Positions 9,603 to 18,686 of a DNA stretch of 64,000 nt are shown here, one piece after another. This DNA comes from Parabacteroides massiliensis (GTDB taxonomy: Bacteria > Bacteroidota > Bacteroidia > Bacteroidales > Tannerellaceae). Both the position numbers and the translations under genes were made by a program. The stretch lies in NCBI RefSeq assembly GCF_900155425.1, contig NZ_LT700189.1, forward strand, positions 1 to 64,000, written 5' to 3'. The notes beneath the pieces were generated by a model, which was not told where the DNA came from, made no database searches, and saw nothing but the letters and a program-made list of their open reading frames with translations. Position 1 is the first letter of the stretch; each line of letters begins with the position of its first letter.

Positions 9603-12600
9603 ATGAGAAAAGCATATATATCAATAGCTGCCTTACTGTTATGCGGAAGCATGCTGATGGCGCAGACTCCGGCCAACCGTACGGCCAAAACGACCGCAGC
9701 CGATGTGTTGGCTCAGATGCCTGCGGCGAAACAAGCGGCATACAATAAACTGATTGGTGATTTGAGTTCTACCGGCGAAGAGGGTGTCCTGCTGCTGGTA
9801 AACATGATAAACGCTCCGGGCAAAGGCAATAATGCGAATGTAGATTACGCTTTGAGCGGCTTGACGCATTACGTCATGGCGAAAGGGGAGGAAAACGCCC
9901 GGTTAGTGACTGCCAATGCTTATCTGAAAGCTTTGGAAATGGTGAACGAGCGCGAAACAAAAGCATTCATTATCCGCCAGCTTCAGATTTTGGGAAAAGA
10001 CGAATGCATAGATGCACTGGCTTCTTACCTGAATGATGAGTCGTTGAGCGGTCCTGCTGCCCGCGCACTGGCTGCCAACGGCAGCGAAAAGGCCGGACAG
10101 GCTTTGGTTGCAGCCTTGAAGAGCCGTTCGGGTTCTCCCAAAACACAAAAGGATGTGATCCGTGCGATTGCCGATGCTCAGGTGAAAGAGGCGGAAGCTG
10201 TCTTGTTGACCTTGCAAGGAGCAGCCGATCCGGATATGCAGAAAGATGTCTTGTACGCCTTGAGCCGTGTCGGTGGTATTAATTCGATGCCGGTTTTGGC
10301 GAAAGCAGCCGAGAAGGCCGGCTACACGATGGAAGTGACCGGTGCCAACGAAGCCTATATCGCATTGTTGAAACAATTGGTTCCGAGCAATCGGGATGCG
10401 GTGATGAAAGCCGCAAAGAAATTGCAGAAAGATGCAGTAAAAGCCGGACAGGAACAGACACGGGAAGCTGCCCTGCAGATACTTTTGGCAGCCGAAGAAC
10501 CGGCCAAAGTATCTAAGATGATCATCGCCGCCATGAAAGATCCGAGCAAGAACTACCGGAACGCGGCTTTGAGCTACGCGTCGGACTTTGCCGATAAGGA
10601 ACTGTATATCGAATTGATGAAAATGGTTCCGAAAGCCAAACCGGAACTGAAGGTAGACATCTTGAACTGGATCGGACGCGAAGCCAAGAATCCGTCCAAA
10701 CACGATGTTATCCGGGATCTGGAAATACGTTTCGACCTTCCTGCCAAGCAAATCTTGCTGGAGCAGCTCGGCGATGCTAACTTCGATGTGAAGCAGGCTG
10801 CCACCTGGACATTGGTGAAGATAGGCGATAAGTCCTATATCCCTTCGTTGGCTGAATTGTTGAAGAGCGACGACAAGCAAGTTGTCCTGTTGGGGCAAGA
10901 TGCGTTGGCTGCCTTCCCCGGAGATATCGACGGTGCGGTGGCTAAAGCTGTCTCTTCTGCTGCCAATGAAGGTAAAATAGCCGGACTCGAATTGTTGGCC
11001 ATGCGCAAGGCAACCGCCAATATCAACACGGTGTTGGATCAGATCCAGACGGGTTCTCCCGAAGTGAAAGCTGCGGCTTATGTAGCCTTGAAGGATGTGG
11101 TGGGAGAACGGGATATAACCAATATGTGCGGAATGCTGGAAACGGCTGATGCATTGGCTGTTCCTCCTATGCAACGGGCTGTTATTTCGGCTTTGTCCTC
11201 TCTTTCTGCTGCCGACCGGGTCGAAACGGTGACGCGCCGTATGTTGCAGGCCGGCAATAAGGACTATTTGTATTACCTGGTGTTGGCTTCTACCGGCCAA
11301 CCGGATGCTTTGGCAACGATCGTGAAGGGGTTCCGTTCCAATACGGGTGTCAAACGTGATGCTGCCTTCGAAGCTTTGCTGAACTGGAAGGGTATCGAAG
11401 TGGCAGACGAATTGTATGCGATCTGCAAGGAAAATCCTTCTTCCAATTATTTTGATCCGGCTCTAACCGCTTATGTGAAATTGGTTTCCAATCCGGCGTT
11501 TACAGGTGAAAACCGTTTGTTAAGCCTGCGTAAGGCAATGGAAATAGCCAAAACGGATGCACAAAAGAATGCAATCTTGCAACAGATAGAGAAGACAGGA
11601 ACATTCTTGGGTATGCTGTATGCAGGAGAATTCTTGGATCAGAAACCCGTGCAACAGGCTGCTGCCAATGCTGTCATGAATATTGCTTTGGGTAATAAGG
11701 AATATATGGGCACGAATGTCCGTGCCTTGTTGAACAAGGTGATGGAAGTACTTGACAATCCGGATGCCGGCTATCAGAAGGAAGCGATCAAGAAGCATCT
11801 GGCCGAAATGCCGCAGGGCGAAGGATTTGTTTCTTTGTTCAACGGCAAGGATCTGACCGGTTGGAAAGGTCTGGTGCAGAACCCGATTGCCCGTGCGAAG
11901 ATGAAACCGGCACAGTTGGCCAAGGAACAGGCAAAGGCCGATGAAAACATGCGTCGGGATTGGAAAGTCGAAGATGGCCTGTTGGTATTCGAAGGTAGCG
12001 GTTACGACAACCTGTGTACGGAAAAGCAATACGGCGACTTCGAAATGTATGTGGACTGGATGCTTGATCCGGCCGGTCCCGAAGCGGATGCCGGTATCTA
12101 TCTGCGTGGTACGCCTCAGGTACAGATATGGGATACTTCGCGTGTGAACGTAGGTGCGCAGGTCGGTTCCGGTGGATTGTACAACAACCAGGTGAACGAA
12201 AGCAAACCTTCGAAAGTGGCGGACAATAAGCTGGGCGAATGGAACAGCTTCTATATTAAGATGGTCGGTGACCGCGTAACGGTCGTGCTGAACGGCGAGA
12301 AAGTCGTGGATGATGTGATCCTGGAGAACTATTGGGATCGTAAACTCCCGATCTTCCCGATCGAACAGATCGAATTGCAGGCTCATGGCAGCAAGGTGTA
12401 TTACCGGAATATCTATGTAAAGGAACTGGAACGCAAGGAGCCGTTCAAACTTTCGGCAGAGGAAGAGAAAGAAGGGTTCAAGGTTTTGTTTGACGGCACG
12501 AATATGCATGAATGGACAGGCAATACAGTCGACTATACTTTGGAGGACGGTTGCATTTCCATGATCCCGAGCAAGAGCTACGGCGGTAATTTATACACAA

Positions 12601-13058
12601 AGAATGAATACGGAAACTTTGTGTACCGTTTCGAGTTCCAGTTGACGCCGGGTGCCAATAACGGTGTCGGTATCCGTACCCCGATGGAAGGAGATGCCGC
12701 TTATGTCGGTATGGAGATCCAGATTCTGGATTGCGAACATCCTATTTATAAGAATATTACTCCTTTGCAGCATCACGGTTCCGTTTATGGCATTATCCCG
12801 GCCAAGGCAGACCATCATGATGCATTCAAACCTGCGGGCGAATGGAATTATGAAGAGATTGTGGCCGATGGCGATAATATCAAGGTGACGGTCAACGGTG
12901 TGGTGATCATGGAAGGTAATATCCGCGAAGCAACGAAGAACGGTACTGCCGACCATAAGAAACATCCGGGCTTGTTCAATAAGAAAGGACATATCGGTTT
13001 CTTGGGACATGGTTCTCCCGTTAAGTTCCGCAATATTCGTATTAAAGAGCTGAAATAA
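9603..13058 (+). CDS. exported HEAT-repeat protein with two DUF1080 domains
   Basis: A 1151-residue exported protein with a signal peptide (about 1-20, LMA before QTPA). Residues about 30-735 are a long Ala/Leu-rich helical solenoid of HEAT-like repeats. Two DUF1080 (3-keto-disaccharide hydrolase-like, concanavalin-type) domains follow at about 740-945 and 957-1151. Each opens with a FNGKDLTGW or FDGTNMHEW motif and contains a DAGIYLRG or NNGVGIRT segment. DUF1080 members have been shown to cleave 3-keto-glycosides by elimination and hydration. With the neighbouring oxidoreductase this suggests oxidative glycoside cleavage. Domain 2 keeps more His/Asp residues (CEHP, QHHG, DHHDAF) than domain 1, so one may be catalytic and the other a binding copy. 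A terminator ends the unit. Confidence 0.9.
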   Translation: MRKAYISIAALLLCGSMLMAQTPANRTAKTTAADVLAQMPAAKQAAYNKLIGDLSSTGEEGVLLLVNMINAPGKGNNANVDYALSGLTHYVMAKGEENARLVTANAYLKALEMVNERETKAFIIRQLQILGKDECIDALASYLNDESLSGPAARALAANGSEKAGQALVAALKSRSGSPKTQKDVIRAIADAQVKEAEAVLLTLQGAADPDMQKDVLYALSRVGGINSMPVLAKAAEKAGYTMEVTGANEAYIALLKQLVPSNRDAVMKAAKKLQKDAVKAGQEQTREAALQILLAAEEPAKVSKMIIAAMKDPSKNYRNAALSYASDFADKELYIELMKMVPKAKPELKVDILNWIGREAKNPSKHDVIRDLEIRFDLPAKQILLEQLGDANFDVKQAATWTLVKIGDKSYIPSLAELLKSDDKQVVLLGQDALAAFPGDIDGAVAKAVSSAANEGKIAGLELLAMRKATANINTVLDQIQTGSPEVKAAAYVALKDVVGERDITNMCGMLETADALAVPPMQRAVISALSSLSAADRVETVTRRMLQAGNKDYLYYLVLASTGQPDALATIVKGFRSNTGVKRDAAFEALLNWKGIEVADELYAICKENPSSNYFDPALTAYVKLVSNPAFTGENRLLSLRKAMEIAKTDAQKNAILQQIEKTGTFLGMLYAGEFLDQKPVQQAAANAVMNIALGNKEYMGTNVRALLNKVMEVLDNPDAGYQKEAIKKHLAEMPQGEGFVSLFNGKDLTGWKGLVQNPIARAKMKPAQLAKEQAKADENMRRDWKVEDGLLVFEGSGYDNLCTEKQYGDFEMYVDWMLDPAGPEADAGIYLRGTPQVQIWDTSRVNVGAQVGSGGLYNNQVNESKPSKVADNKLGEWNSFYIKMVGDRVTVVLNGEKVVDDVILENYWDRKLPIFPIEQIELQAHGSKVYYRNIYVKELERKEPFKLSAEEEKEGFKVLFDGTNMHEWTGNTVDYTLEDGCISMIPSKSYGGNLYTKNEYGNFVYRFEFQLTPGANNGVGIRTPMEGDAAYVGMEIQILDCEHPIYKNITPLQHHGSVYGIIPAKADHHDAFKPAGEWNYEEIVADGDNIKVTVNGVVIMEGNIREATKNGTADHKKHPGLFNKKGHIGFLGHGSPVKFRNIRIKELK

Positions 13059-13077
13059 CGCTTTTTTATCTATAGTT

Positions 13078-13122
13078 AAATAGCAGCATAGGCAGAAATT
13101 TGCTTATGCTGCTATTTTTTTT
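13078..13122 (+). terminator. intrinsic terminator ending the DUF1080 operon
   Basis: The inverted arms AAATAGCAGCATA and its near-complement TATGCTGCTATTT enclose a short loop and are followed by a T-run. The position 20 bases after the stop codon marks the end of the polysaccharide locus. Confidence 0.9.
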
Positions 13123-13231
13123 GTGTGGTAAATAGTATGTAGAAAATCCTTGAATATTAGGGGAAATAAAATTTGTCGGTTCGGTTTATTATCACGACTT
13201 TTGTGCGGAAGATAATAAATAACTCATATTC

Positions 13232-15598
13232 ATGGATGCAGACCAGTATCAATTAATATTAGACAATGCTCAGGTTGGCTGGTGGAAAGCCGATTTAGAA
13301 GAAGGGTGTTATATTTGTTCGGATTATTTGATCAGTCTCCTGGAATTGAAGGGAGCGAAAATCCTTATGGCTGATTTTCTTTTGTTGATCCGTGAAGACT
13401 ATCGGGACCGTATTGCCAGCGAGTTCGCTTTTTTTAAGGGTATCGGCATATATGAACAGATCTTTTCACTAAAAACTTGTTATGGGTATAGGTTTGTCCG
13501 TACAAAGATTTGCAAATGGGAAAAGGCTACTGATGGCAAATTGACCATATTGGGAATTTTACAGTTGATCCCTTTCAGCGAAACGGAAGAGAACAGGCCT
13601 GTGAACGGGCAGGTCGATAGTGTTCTAAGGCACTTGGGGAGTTTGTCGCGTGCCTTGTATTCCTTTATCCAGACAAATGATTTGCATAAATCGATCCATT
13701 CGGCCCTTACGGAGATTCTGTTTTCGATCGATACGAAAGGTCGTGCATATATTATGGAATATGAGGATGAAGGGTTGGTCGGTTGTACGTATGAGGTGTG
13801 CAATGAAGGGGTTGAACCGGTCCGTTCGTCTCTGCAAAATATTCCGGTCGCGACATTGTCTTGGTCTACAAAGAAAATTCAAAATTTATATCCGATCCTG
13901 ATCAATAATCTGGATGAATTACCTCCTGAAGCGGTTGAGGAAAAACGTTACCTGAAAGCACGCGGAACATGTTCTCTGATATTAATCCCATTGATAATCA
14001 AAGGTGAATCTTGGGGGTATATGGGAATCGATATAGTAGATAAATATCGCATGTGGAGCTTGGAGGACTATCAATGGCTATCGTCCATTTCCAATATCAT
14101 CAGTATAATAACGAAGATGGCCCGGACCAACGAAGCGTTGGACCATAGCGAGAAATTGCTTCGGAACATATATACCAATATTCCGGTCGGGATCGAACTG
14201 TATGATAAGAACGGTTATCTGGAGGATCTGAATAATATGGATGTCGAGATATTCGGCCTTCCCTCCAAAGAATCTGCTTTAGGTATCAATATCTTTGAAA
14301 ATCCGATAATAAACGATGAAATACGAGAAAAACTAATTCGCAAGGAACCGGTCTCTTTTCACATGGATTATTCATTTAAAACGATCGAGGACAATTGCTT
14401 TTATCCGACAATGAAGAAAGGAACGATCGATATTTTTACGAAAGTCAGCATGTTGTATGACATACATGGCGATTTGATTAATTATATGTTTATCAATCTT
14501 GATAATACGGATAGGGCTGTCGCTTATAACCGTATCGAAGAGTTTGAGCATTTCTTCAGTTTGGTCAGCCGTTTTGCAAAAGTCGGGTATGTTAAATTCG
14601 ATTTGTTAAATCATGATGGGTATGCTATCGGGCAATGGTATCAGAATTTGGGTGAAAAGGATGGAACGCCGTTATCGGAAATCATAGGTGTTTATAAGCA
14701 CATCCATCCTGAAGACCGGAAGGCTATGCTTGATTTCTTTGAGCAGGTAAAGGTTGGGCGGGCTGATAGCATTCGGAAAGAATTAAGAGTGAGGCATGGG
14801 GAGGGTTGGCGTTGGACTCGTGTGAATGCAATGCGTAATACGCTCTCTGCCGACCCGGCGAAGTTGGAAATGATCAGTGTGAACTATGACATCACCGAAC
14901 TAAAGGAAACACAGATGATGCGCGAGAAAGCGGAGGAGTTGGATCGTTTGAAATCAGCATTTCTTGCCAATATGAGCCATGAGATACGGACTCCGCTGAA
15001 TGCTATTGTCGGTTTCTCCACGTTGCTGGTCGATACGGACGATCCGGAAGAAAAGAAGTTGTTTGTCGGGATTATCCAGAAAAACAACGAACTGTTGTTG
15101 CAACTGATCTCCGATGTGCTGGATCTGGCAAAGATAGAATCCGGCATAATCGAATTGAAGTTTGTCGATGTCGACCTGCGGGAACTGTGTAAAGAACTGG
15201 TTGTTTCGATGCGTATCAAAGTACCTGCTGAAGTCGCGCTTTGTGTGATTTCGGACCTGCCGCCCTGTATTATACGTTGTGATAAGATGAGGCTGACACA
15301 GATCATATCCAACTTGATCAATAATGCCATCAAGCACACCGGAAAGGGGGCAATCATGCTTGGTTATGAAGTTCGGCAGGATGAAATAGAGTTCTCTGTG
15401 GCGGATACCGGAGACGGCATGTCGCCTGAAGTGCAGCAACATGTGTTCGACCGCTTCTATAAGGGGAACAGCTTCAAGCAGGGAACAGGATTGGGGCTTT
15501 CTATCTGCAAGAGCATAATAGAACAGATAGGTGGAAAAATCGGGGTAGAGTCCGAGGAAGGGAAAGGGTCCCGTTTCTGGTTTACTTTACCCCGTTAG
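13232..15598 (+). CDS. soluble PAS/GAF sensor histidine kinase
   Basis: A 788-residue kinase without a membrane segment or signal peptide, so a cytoplasmic sensor. A PAS-like N-terminus (about 1-125) is followed by a GAF-like domain (about 150-300) and two further PAS-type regions (about 310-430 and 440-560). The phosphoacceptor domain comes next, with MSHEIRTPLNAIVGF (His583). The ATPase domain has the N box NLINNAIKHTG, the DTGDGMS box and GTGLGLSICKSI. There is no receiver domain and no response regulator next to it, so its partner is encoded elsewhere. The signal is unknown. It is convergent with upp, with only nine bases between the stops. Confidence 0.93.
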   Translation: MDADQYQLILDNAQVGWWKADLEEGCYICSDYLISLLELKGAKILMADFLLLIREDYRDRIASEFAFFKGIGIYEQIFSLKTCYGYRFVRTKICKWEKATDGKLTILGILQLIPFSETEENRPVNGQVDSVLRHLGSLSRALYSFIQTNDLHKSIHSALTEILFSIDTKGRAYIMEYEDEGLVGCTYEVCNEGVEPVRSSLQNIPVATLSWSTKKIQNLYPILINNLDELPPEAVEEKRYLKARGTCSLILIPLIIKGESWGYMGIDIVDKYRMWSLEDYQWLSSISNIISIITKMARTNEALDHSEKLLRNIYTNIPVGIELYDKNGYLEDLNNMDVEIFGLPSKESALGINIFENPIINDEIREKLIRKEPVSFHMDYSFKTIEDNCFYPTMKKGTIDIFTKVSMLYDIHGDLINYMFINLDNTDRAVAYNRIEEFEHFFSLVSRFAKVGYVKFDLLNHDGYAIGQWYQNLGEKDGTPLSEIIGVYKHIHPEDRKAMLDFFEQVKVGRADSIRKELRVRHGEGWRWTRVNAMRNTLSADPAKLEMISVNYDITELKETQMMREKAEELDRLKSAFLANMSHEIRTPLNAIVGFSTLLVDTDDPEEKKLFVGIIQKNNELLLQLISDVLDLAKIESGIIELKFVDVDLRELCKELVVSMRIKVPAEVALCVISDLPPCIIRCDKMRLTQIISNLINNAIKHTGKGAIMLGYEVRQDEIEFSVADTGDGMSPEVQQHVFDRFYKGNSFKQGTGLGLSICKSIIEQIGGKIGVESEEGKGSRFWFTLPR

Positions 15599-15607
15599 AT
15601 TTATTCC

Positions 15608-16261
15608 TTATTCTTTTTCACCGTAGGACAAATCGCCGGCGTCGCCCAATCCGGGAACGATATAAGAATGATCGTCCAGTTCGTCGTCGACAGCCGCTAC
15701 CCACACGGTTGTGAGCTCGTCCGGCATTTTACGTTTGATATATTCGATCGCTTGCTTGCTGGCAATGATGGAAGCGACATGGATATGTGCCGGGTGGCCT
15801 TTGGTGCGCAACGCTTCGTAGGCCAGTTCCATGGAACTGCCGGTAGCCAACATCGGGTCTGTTATGATCAATGTCTTGTCTGTTAATCGGGGAGAAGCGA
15901 TGTATTCGATATGAATATCGAAGTTCAGGCGGTCCTTGTATTTTCTGTAAGCCGAAACGAATGCATTTTCCGCATTGTCCAGGTAGCTGAGGAAACCTTG
16001 ATGGAAGGGAAGCCCGGCACGCAGGATCGTGCTGATGACGACAGAATCGTCGGGTGTGTTCATCGGTGCGATTCCCAAGGGAGATTGAATACCTTTTGTG
16101 CTGTAGGTAAAATTTTTACTGATTTCGTAAGCCATAATTTCACCGATTCGCTCGATGTTACGACGGAAGCGCATGCTGTCTTTTTGTATATTGACATCGC
16201 GCAATTCTGCGACAAACCGGTTTAACACCGAGTTTGATTCTCCAAGATTAACTATTTTCAT
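15608..16261 (-). CDS. upp: uracil phosphoribosyltransferase
   Basis: A 217-residue type I phosphoribosyltransferase that converts uracil and PRPP to UMP in pyrimidine salvage. The PRPP loop ITDPMLATGSSM is clear, and the C-terminal uracil-binding region ends in VPGLGDAGDLSYG, as in Bacteroidetes Upp proteins. An SPLGIAPMNTPDD segment and an ISTILRAGLPFHQG segment match the family's conserved core. The length is normal. It lies downstream of the HU gene on the same strand, but a terminator between them suggests separate transcription. Confidence 0.95.
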   Translation of the reverse strand: MKIVNLGESNSVLNRFVAELRDVNIQKDSMRFRRNIERIGEIMAYEISKNFTYSTKGIQSPLGIAPMNTPDDSVVISTILRAGLPFHQGFLSYLDNAENAFVSAYRKYKDRLNFDIHIEYIASPRLTDKTLIITDPMLATGSSMELAYEALRTKGHPAHIHVASIIASKQAIEYIKRKMPDELTTVWVAAVDDELDDHSYIVPGLGDAGDLSYGEKE

Positions 16262-16315
16262 GATTAGAATGTCATTTTTTCGGCGCCGAAATTACTCATA
16301 ATTTGGATAGGTCGC

Positions 16316-16352
16316 AAAAAAGAAGGCAACCTTTTTTAGATTGCCTTCCTTT
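16316..16352 (-). terminator. terminator after the HU gene
   Basis: GAAGGCAA and TTGCCTTC form the stem. Read on the minus strand, the stem is followed by TTTTTTGCG, giving a U-tract in the right orientation to end the HU transcript before upp. Confidence 0.85.
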
Positions 16353-16369
16353 GTCAGGTAAAAAAAGTA

Positions 16370-16660
16370 TCACTTCTTTTCTCCGGGTTTGTTAATTGCG
16401 TCCAGCAAATATTTGCCCGGTTTGAATTTCACGGTTGTTCTGGCTGGAATCATAACCGGGGTTCCAGTCTTGGGATTACGAGCTAAACGCTCAGTCTGCG
16501 GACGCGGTATGAATGTACCGAAACCGATCAATACGATCTCTTCGTTGTGAGACATAGCTTCGGTTACGATCTCAACATAAGCCTCCAGCATGCCTTTCGC
16601 TTTTTGTTTTGATAATCCCGATCTTAGGGCCAGAGCCTCAATTAAATCTGATTTGTTCAT
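16370..16660 (-). CDS. HU-family DNA-binding protein
   Basis: A 96-residue HU/IHF-family nucleoid protein. The N-terminal helix pair starts MNKSDLIEALALRSGLS, the core has VLIGFGTF, and the DNA-grasping arm contains ERLARNPKTGTPVMIPA followed by VKFKPGKYL. These are the standard family positions. HU bends and compacts DNA as a dimer. It has its own -7 element (TACATTTG, minus strand, 16693-16700) and its own terminator, so it is a single-gene unit. Confidence 0.95.
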   Translation of the reverse strand: MNKSDLIEALALRSGLSKQKAKGMLEAYVEIVTEAMSHNEEIVLIGFGTFIPRPQTERLARNPKTGTPVMIPARTTVKFKPGKYLLDAINKPGEKK

Positions 16661-16692
16661 GAATGTTTTTAATTAATTAATGATATTCAAGG

Positions 16693-16700
16693 CAAATGTA
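16693..16700 (-). promoter_or_regulatory. -7 promoter element of the HU gene
   Basis: TACATTTG on the minus strand matches the Bacteroidetes -7 consensus TAnnTTTG and lies 33 bases before the HU start codon. Confidence 0.6.
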
Positions 16701-16880
16701 CGCTTTTCATTGATATGTTGTATCTTTTTTGGCATATAAAGAAATCAACGTTCATTTCTTATTTAACAGCATGTATGTACATTTGTTACGGTATACGGAA
16801 CAAAAAATGTTAAATAGCCTTTGAAAGCAATATTTGGAAGGCTTTTTTATATACCTGCTGATTGATTTGATATTTATCGT

Positions 16881-16888
16881 TACTTTTG
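16881..16888 (+). promoter_or_regulatory. -7 promoter element of murB
   Basis: TACTTTTG matches TAnnTTTG and lies 25 bases before the murB start. It is probably also the promoter for the hydrolase gene that follows murB with no gap. Confidence 0.6.
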
Positions 16889-16913
16889 TCCTGCAAAATA
16901 AAACAGATGCAAA

Positions 16914-17927
16914 ATGAGAATAGAAGAGAATTACTCGCTGGAGAAACATAATACTTTTCACCTTCCGGTGAAGACCCGCTGGTTTATGGAATATGAGAAT
17001 GAAGAAGAACTGGGACGGATCTTCAGGGACGAATATTTCCAGGAATGTTTGTCGTTGCATATCGGAAGTGGCAGTAATCTGTTATTCATAAATGATTTTA
17101 ACGGGATTATCCTGCATTCGCAGATCAAAGGCATCTCTGTCGCGGAAGAGACGGACGATTCGGTGCTGCTTCGTATCGGAGCGGCCGAGAAATGGGACGA
17201 TGTGGTCGCTTATGCCGTGTCTGAAGGGTGGGGAGGAATCGAAAACCTGTCCGGCATACCGGGCGAAACCGGTGCTGCCGCTATCCAGAATATCGGGGCG
17301 TACGGTTCGGAAATCAAGGATGTGGTCGAGAAGGTGGAGGCATATAACCAGCTTTCGTTCGAGAAACGTACGTTTACAAATGAAGAATGTCTCTATGGTT
17401 ACCGGGACAGCTTCTTCAAGAATGAACATAACGATCCGCATGTTGTTACTTTCGTATATATACGTTTGAGCAAAAAACCTCGATTCTCCGTCAATTACGG
17501 TAATTTGAAAGAGGAGCTGGCTAAATATCCGGAGCTTACGTTGCAAGCTGTGCGGGAGGCCGTGATTTCGATCCGTCGTCAGAAATTGCCTGATCCCGAT
17601 AAATTGGGAAATGCCGGAAGTTTCTTTATGAACCCGGTTATTCCGGTTGCCCGTTACGAAAAGCTGAAAGAGCAGCATCCGGACATGCCGTCTTACCCGG
17701 CGGGAGAGGGGAAGGTGAAAGTGCCGGCAGGCTGGTTGATCGAGCAGTGCGGTTTTAAAGGCAAGTCGCATGGTGCGGTCGGCGTATATGAAAAGCAGGC
17801 GTTGGTATTGATTAATTTAGGTGAAGCCAAAGGGCATGAGATCGCATTGGTTGCCGAAAGTATCCGTACGGCCGTCCACGACCGGTTCGGCATCGAGATT
17901 ATGCCTGAGGTGAAATATGTAGGATAA
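16914..17927 (+). CDS. murB: UDP-N-acetylenolpyruvoylglucosamine reductase
   Basis: A 337-residue flavoprotein that reduces UDP-GlcNAc-enolpyruvate to UDP-MurNAc with NADPH, an essential cytoplasmic step of peptidoglycan synthesis. The FAD-binding start (YSLEKHNTFHLP, then LHIGSGSNLLF) and the GIPGETGAAAIQNIGAYG segment are conserved family motifs. The catalytic Ser lies in NAGSFFMNP (about Ser236), and a Glu near the C-terminus in MPEVKYVG fits the proton-relay position. The extra Tyr-loop region YGYRDSFFK marks a type I enzyme like that of E. coli. The following gene starts at the next base after the stop. Confidence 0.96.
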   Translation: MRIEENYSLEKHNTFHLPVKTRWFMEYENEEELGRIFRDEYFQECLSLHIGSGSNLLFINDFNGIILHSQIKGISVAEETDDSVLLRIGAAEKWDDVVAYAVSEGWGGIENLSGIPGETGAAAIQNIGAYGSEIKDVVEKVEAYNQLSFEKRTFTNEECLYGYRDSFFKNEHNDPHVVTFVYIRLSKKPRFSVNYGNLKEELAKYPELTLQAVREAVISIRRQKLPDPDKLGNAGSFFMNPVIPVARYEKLKEQHPDMPSYPAGEGKVKVPAGWLIEQCGFKGKSHGAVGVYEKQALVLINLGEAKGHEIALVAESIRTAVHDRFGIEIMPEVKYVG

Positions 17928-18686
17928 ATGGAAATTTCGTTTTTAGGAACGGGAACTTCAACCGGAGTTCCCGAAATAGGTTGTCAGTGTGAGGTGTGTA
18001 CCAGTTCGGATAAGCGGGATTGGCGTCTGCGTACATCCGTGCTGGTGGAAACGGATGGTAAACAGTTTCTGCTGGATTGCGGCCCGGATTTTCGTTGGCA
18101 GATGATCCGCAACAAGACGTATCACCTGGATGCGGTCTTGATTTCGCACGAACATTACGATCATGTCGGCGGGTTGGACGATCTGCGTCCTTTTTGCCGC
18201 GAAAAGGGAGTGGACGTGTATGCGGAAGATAATGTGGCGGAAGCTATCGAGACGCGTATCCCTTATGTGTTCCGTGCCCAGAAATATCCCGGAGTTCCGA
18301 ACCTGGAACTTCACCGGATTGGGAACGAGCCTTTTGTGGTTGCCGGGATCCAGGTTACGCCGGTTAGGGTGATGCACGGGAAACTGCCGATCTTAGGTTA
18401 CCGTATCGGGAATATGGCTTACCTGACAGATGTGAAGTATCTTCCGGAAGAAGAATATGCCAAACTCGAAGGTTTGGACGTGCTGATCCTGACCGCCCTT
18501 CGGCGAGGGCCTCATCCTACGCATGAATCGCTGGAAGAGGCCCTTGTCAATGTCGGACGGATAAGGCCGAAGGAAACATATCTGATCCACATGAGCCACC
18601 GTATCGGATTGCATGCGGTGGTGGAGAAGGAGTTGCCGCCTCATGTTCATCTGGCCTACGACGGATTGCGTGTTTACTGTCCTTGA
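17928..18686 (+). CDS. MBL-fold metallo-hydrolase (PhnP-like)
   Basis: A 252-residue metallo-beta-lactamase-fold phosphodiesterase-like protein with no signal peptide. It starts MEISFLGTGTSTGVPEIGC and has a Cys pair (CQCEVC) near the N-terminus, as in PhnP relatives that bind structural zinc there. The metal motif HEHYDHVGG and later histidines (VRMHGKLP, LIHMSHRIG) complete the site. PhnP-like enzymes hydrolyse cyclic phosphodiesters, and in Bacteroidetes this gene is usually annotated only as an MBL-fold hydrolase. The ATG follows the murB stop codon directly, so translation is likely coupled. The 3' end overlaps the convergent SGNH gene by 13 bases. The substrate is unknown. Confidence 0.9.
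   Translation: MEISFLGTGTSTGVPEIGCQCEVCTSSDKRDWRLRTSVLVETDGKQFLLDCGPDFRWQMIRNKTYHLDAVLISHEHYDHVGGLDDLRPFCREKGVDVYAEDNVAEAIETRIPYVFRAQKYPGVPNLELHRIGNEPFVVAGIQVTPVRVMHGKLPILGYRIGNMAYLTDVKYLPEEEYAKLEGLDVLILTALRRGPHPTHESLEEALVNVGRIRPKETYLIHMSHRIGLHAVVEKELPPHVHLAYDGLRVYCP

Noticed and set aside
9903-11300. 465-codon frame opposite the HEAT-repeat gene
   Set aside because: It is antisense to a well-supported long gene and shows low-complexity Gln/Arg/His-rich text typical of a shadow frame.
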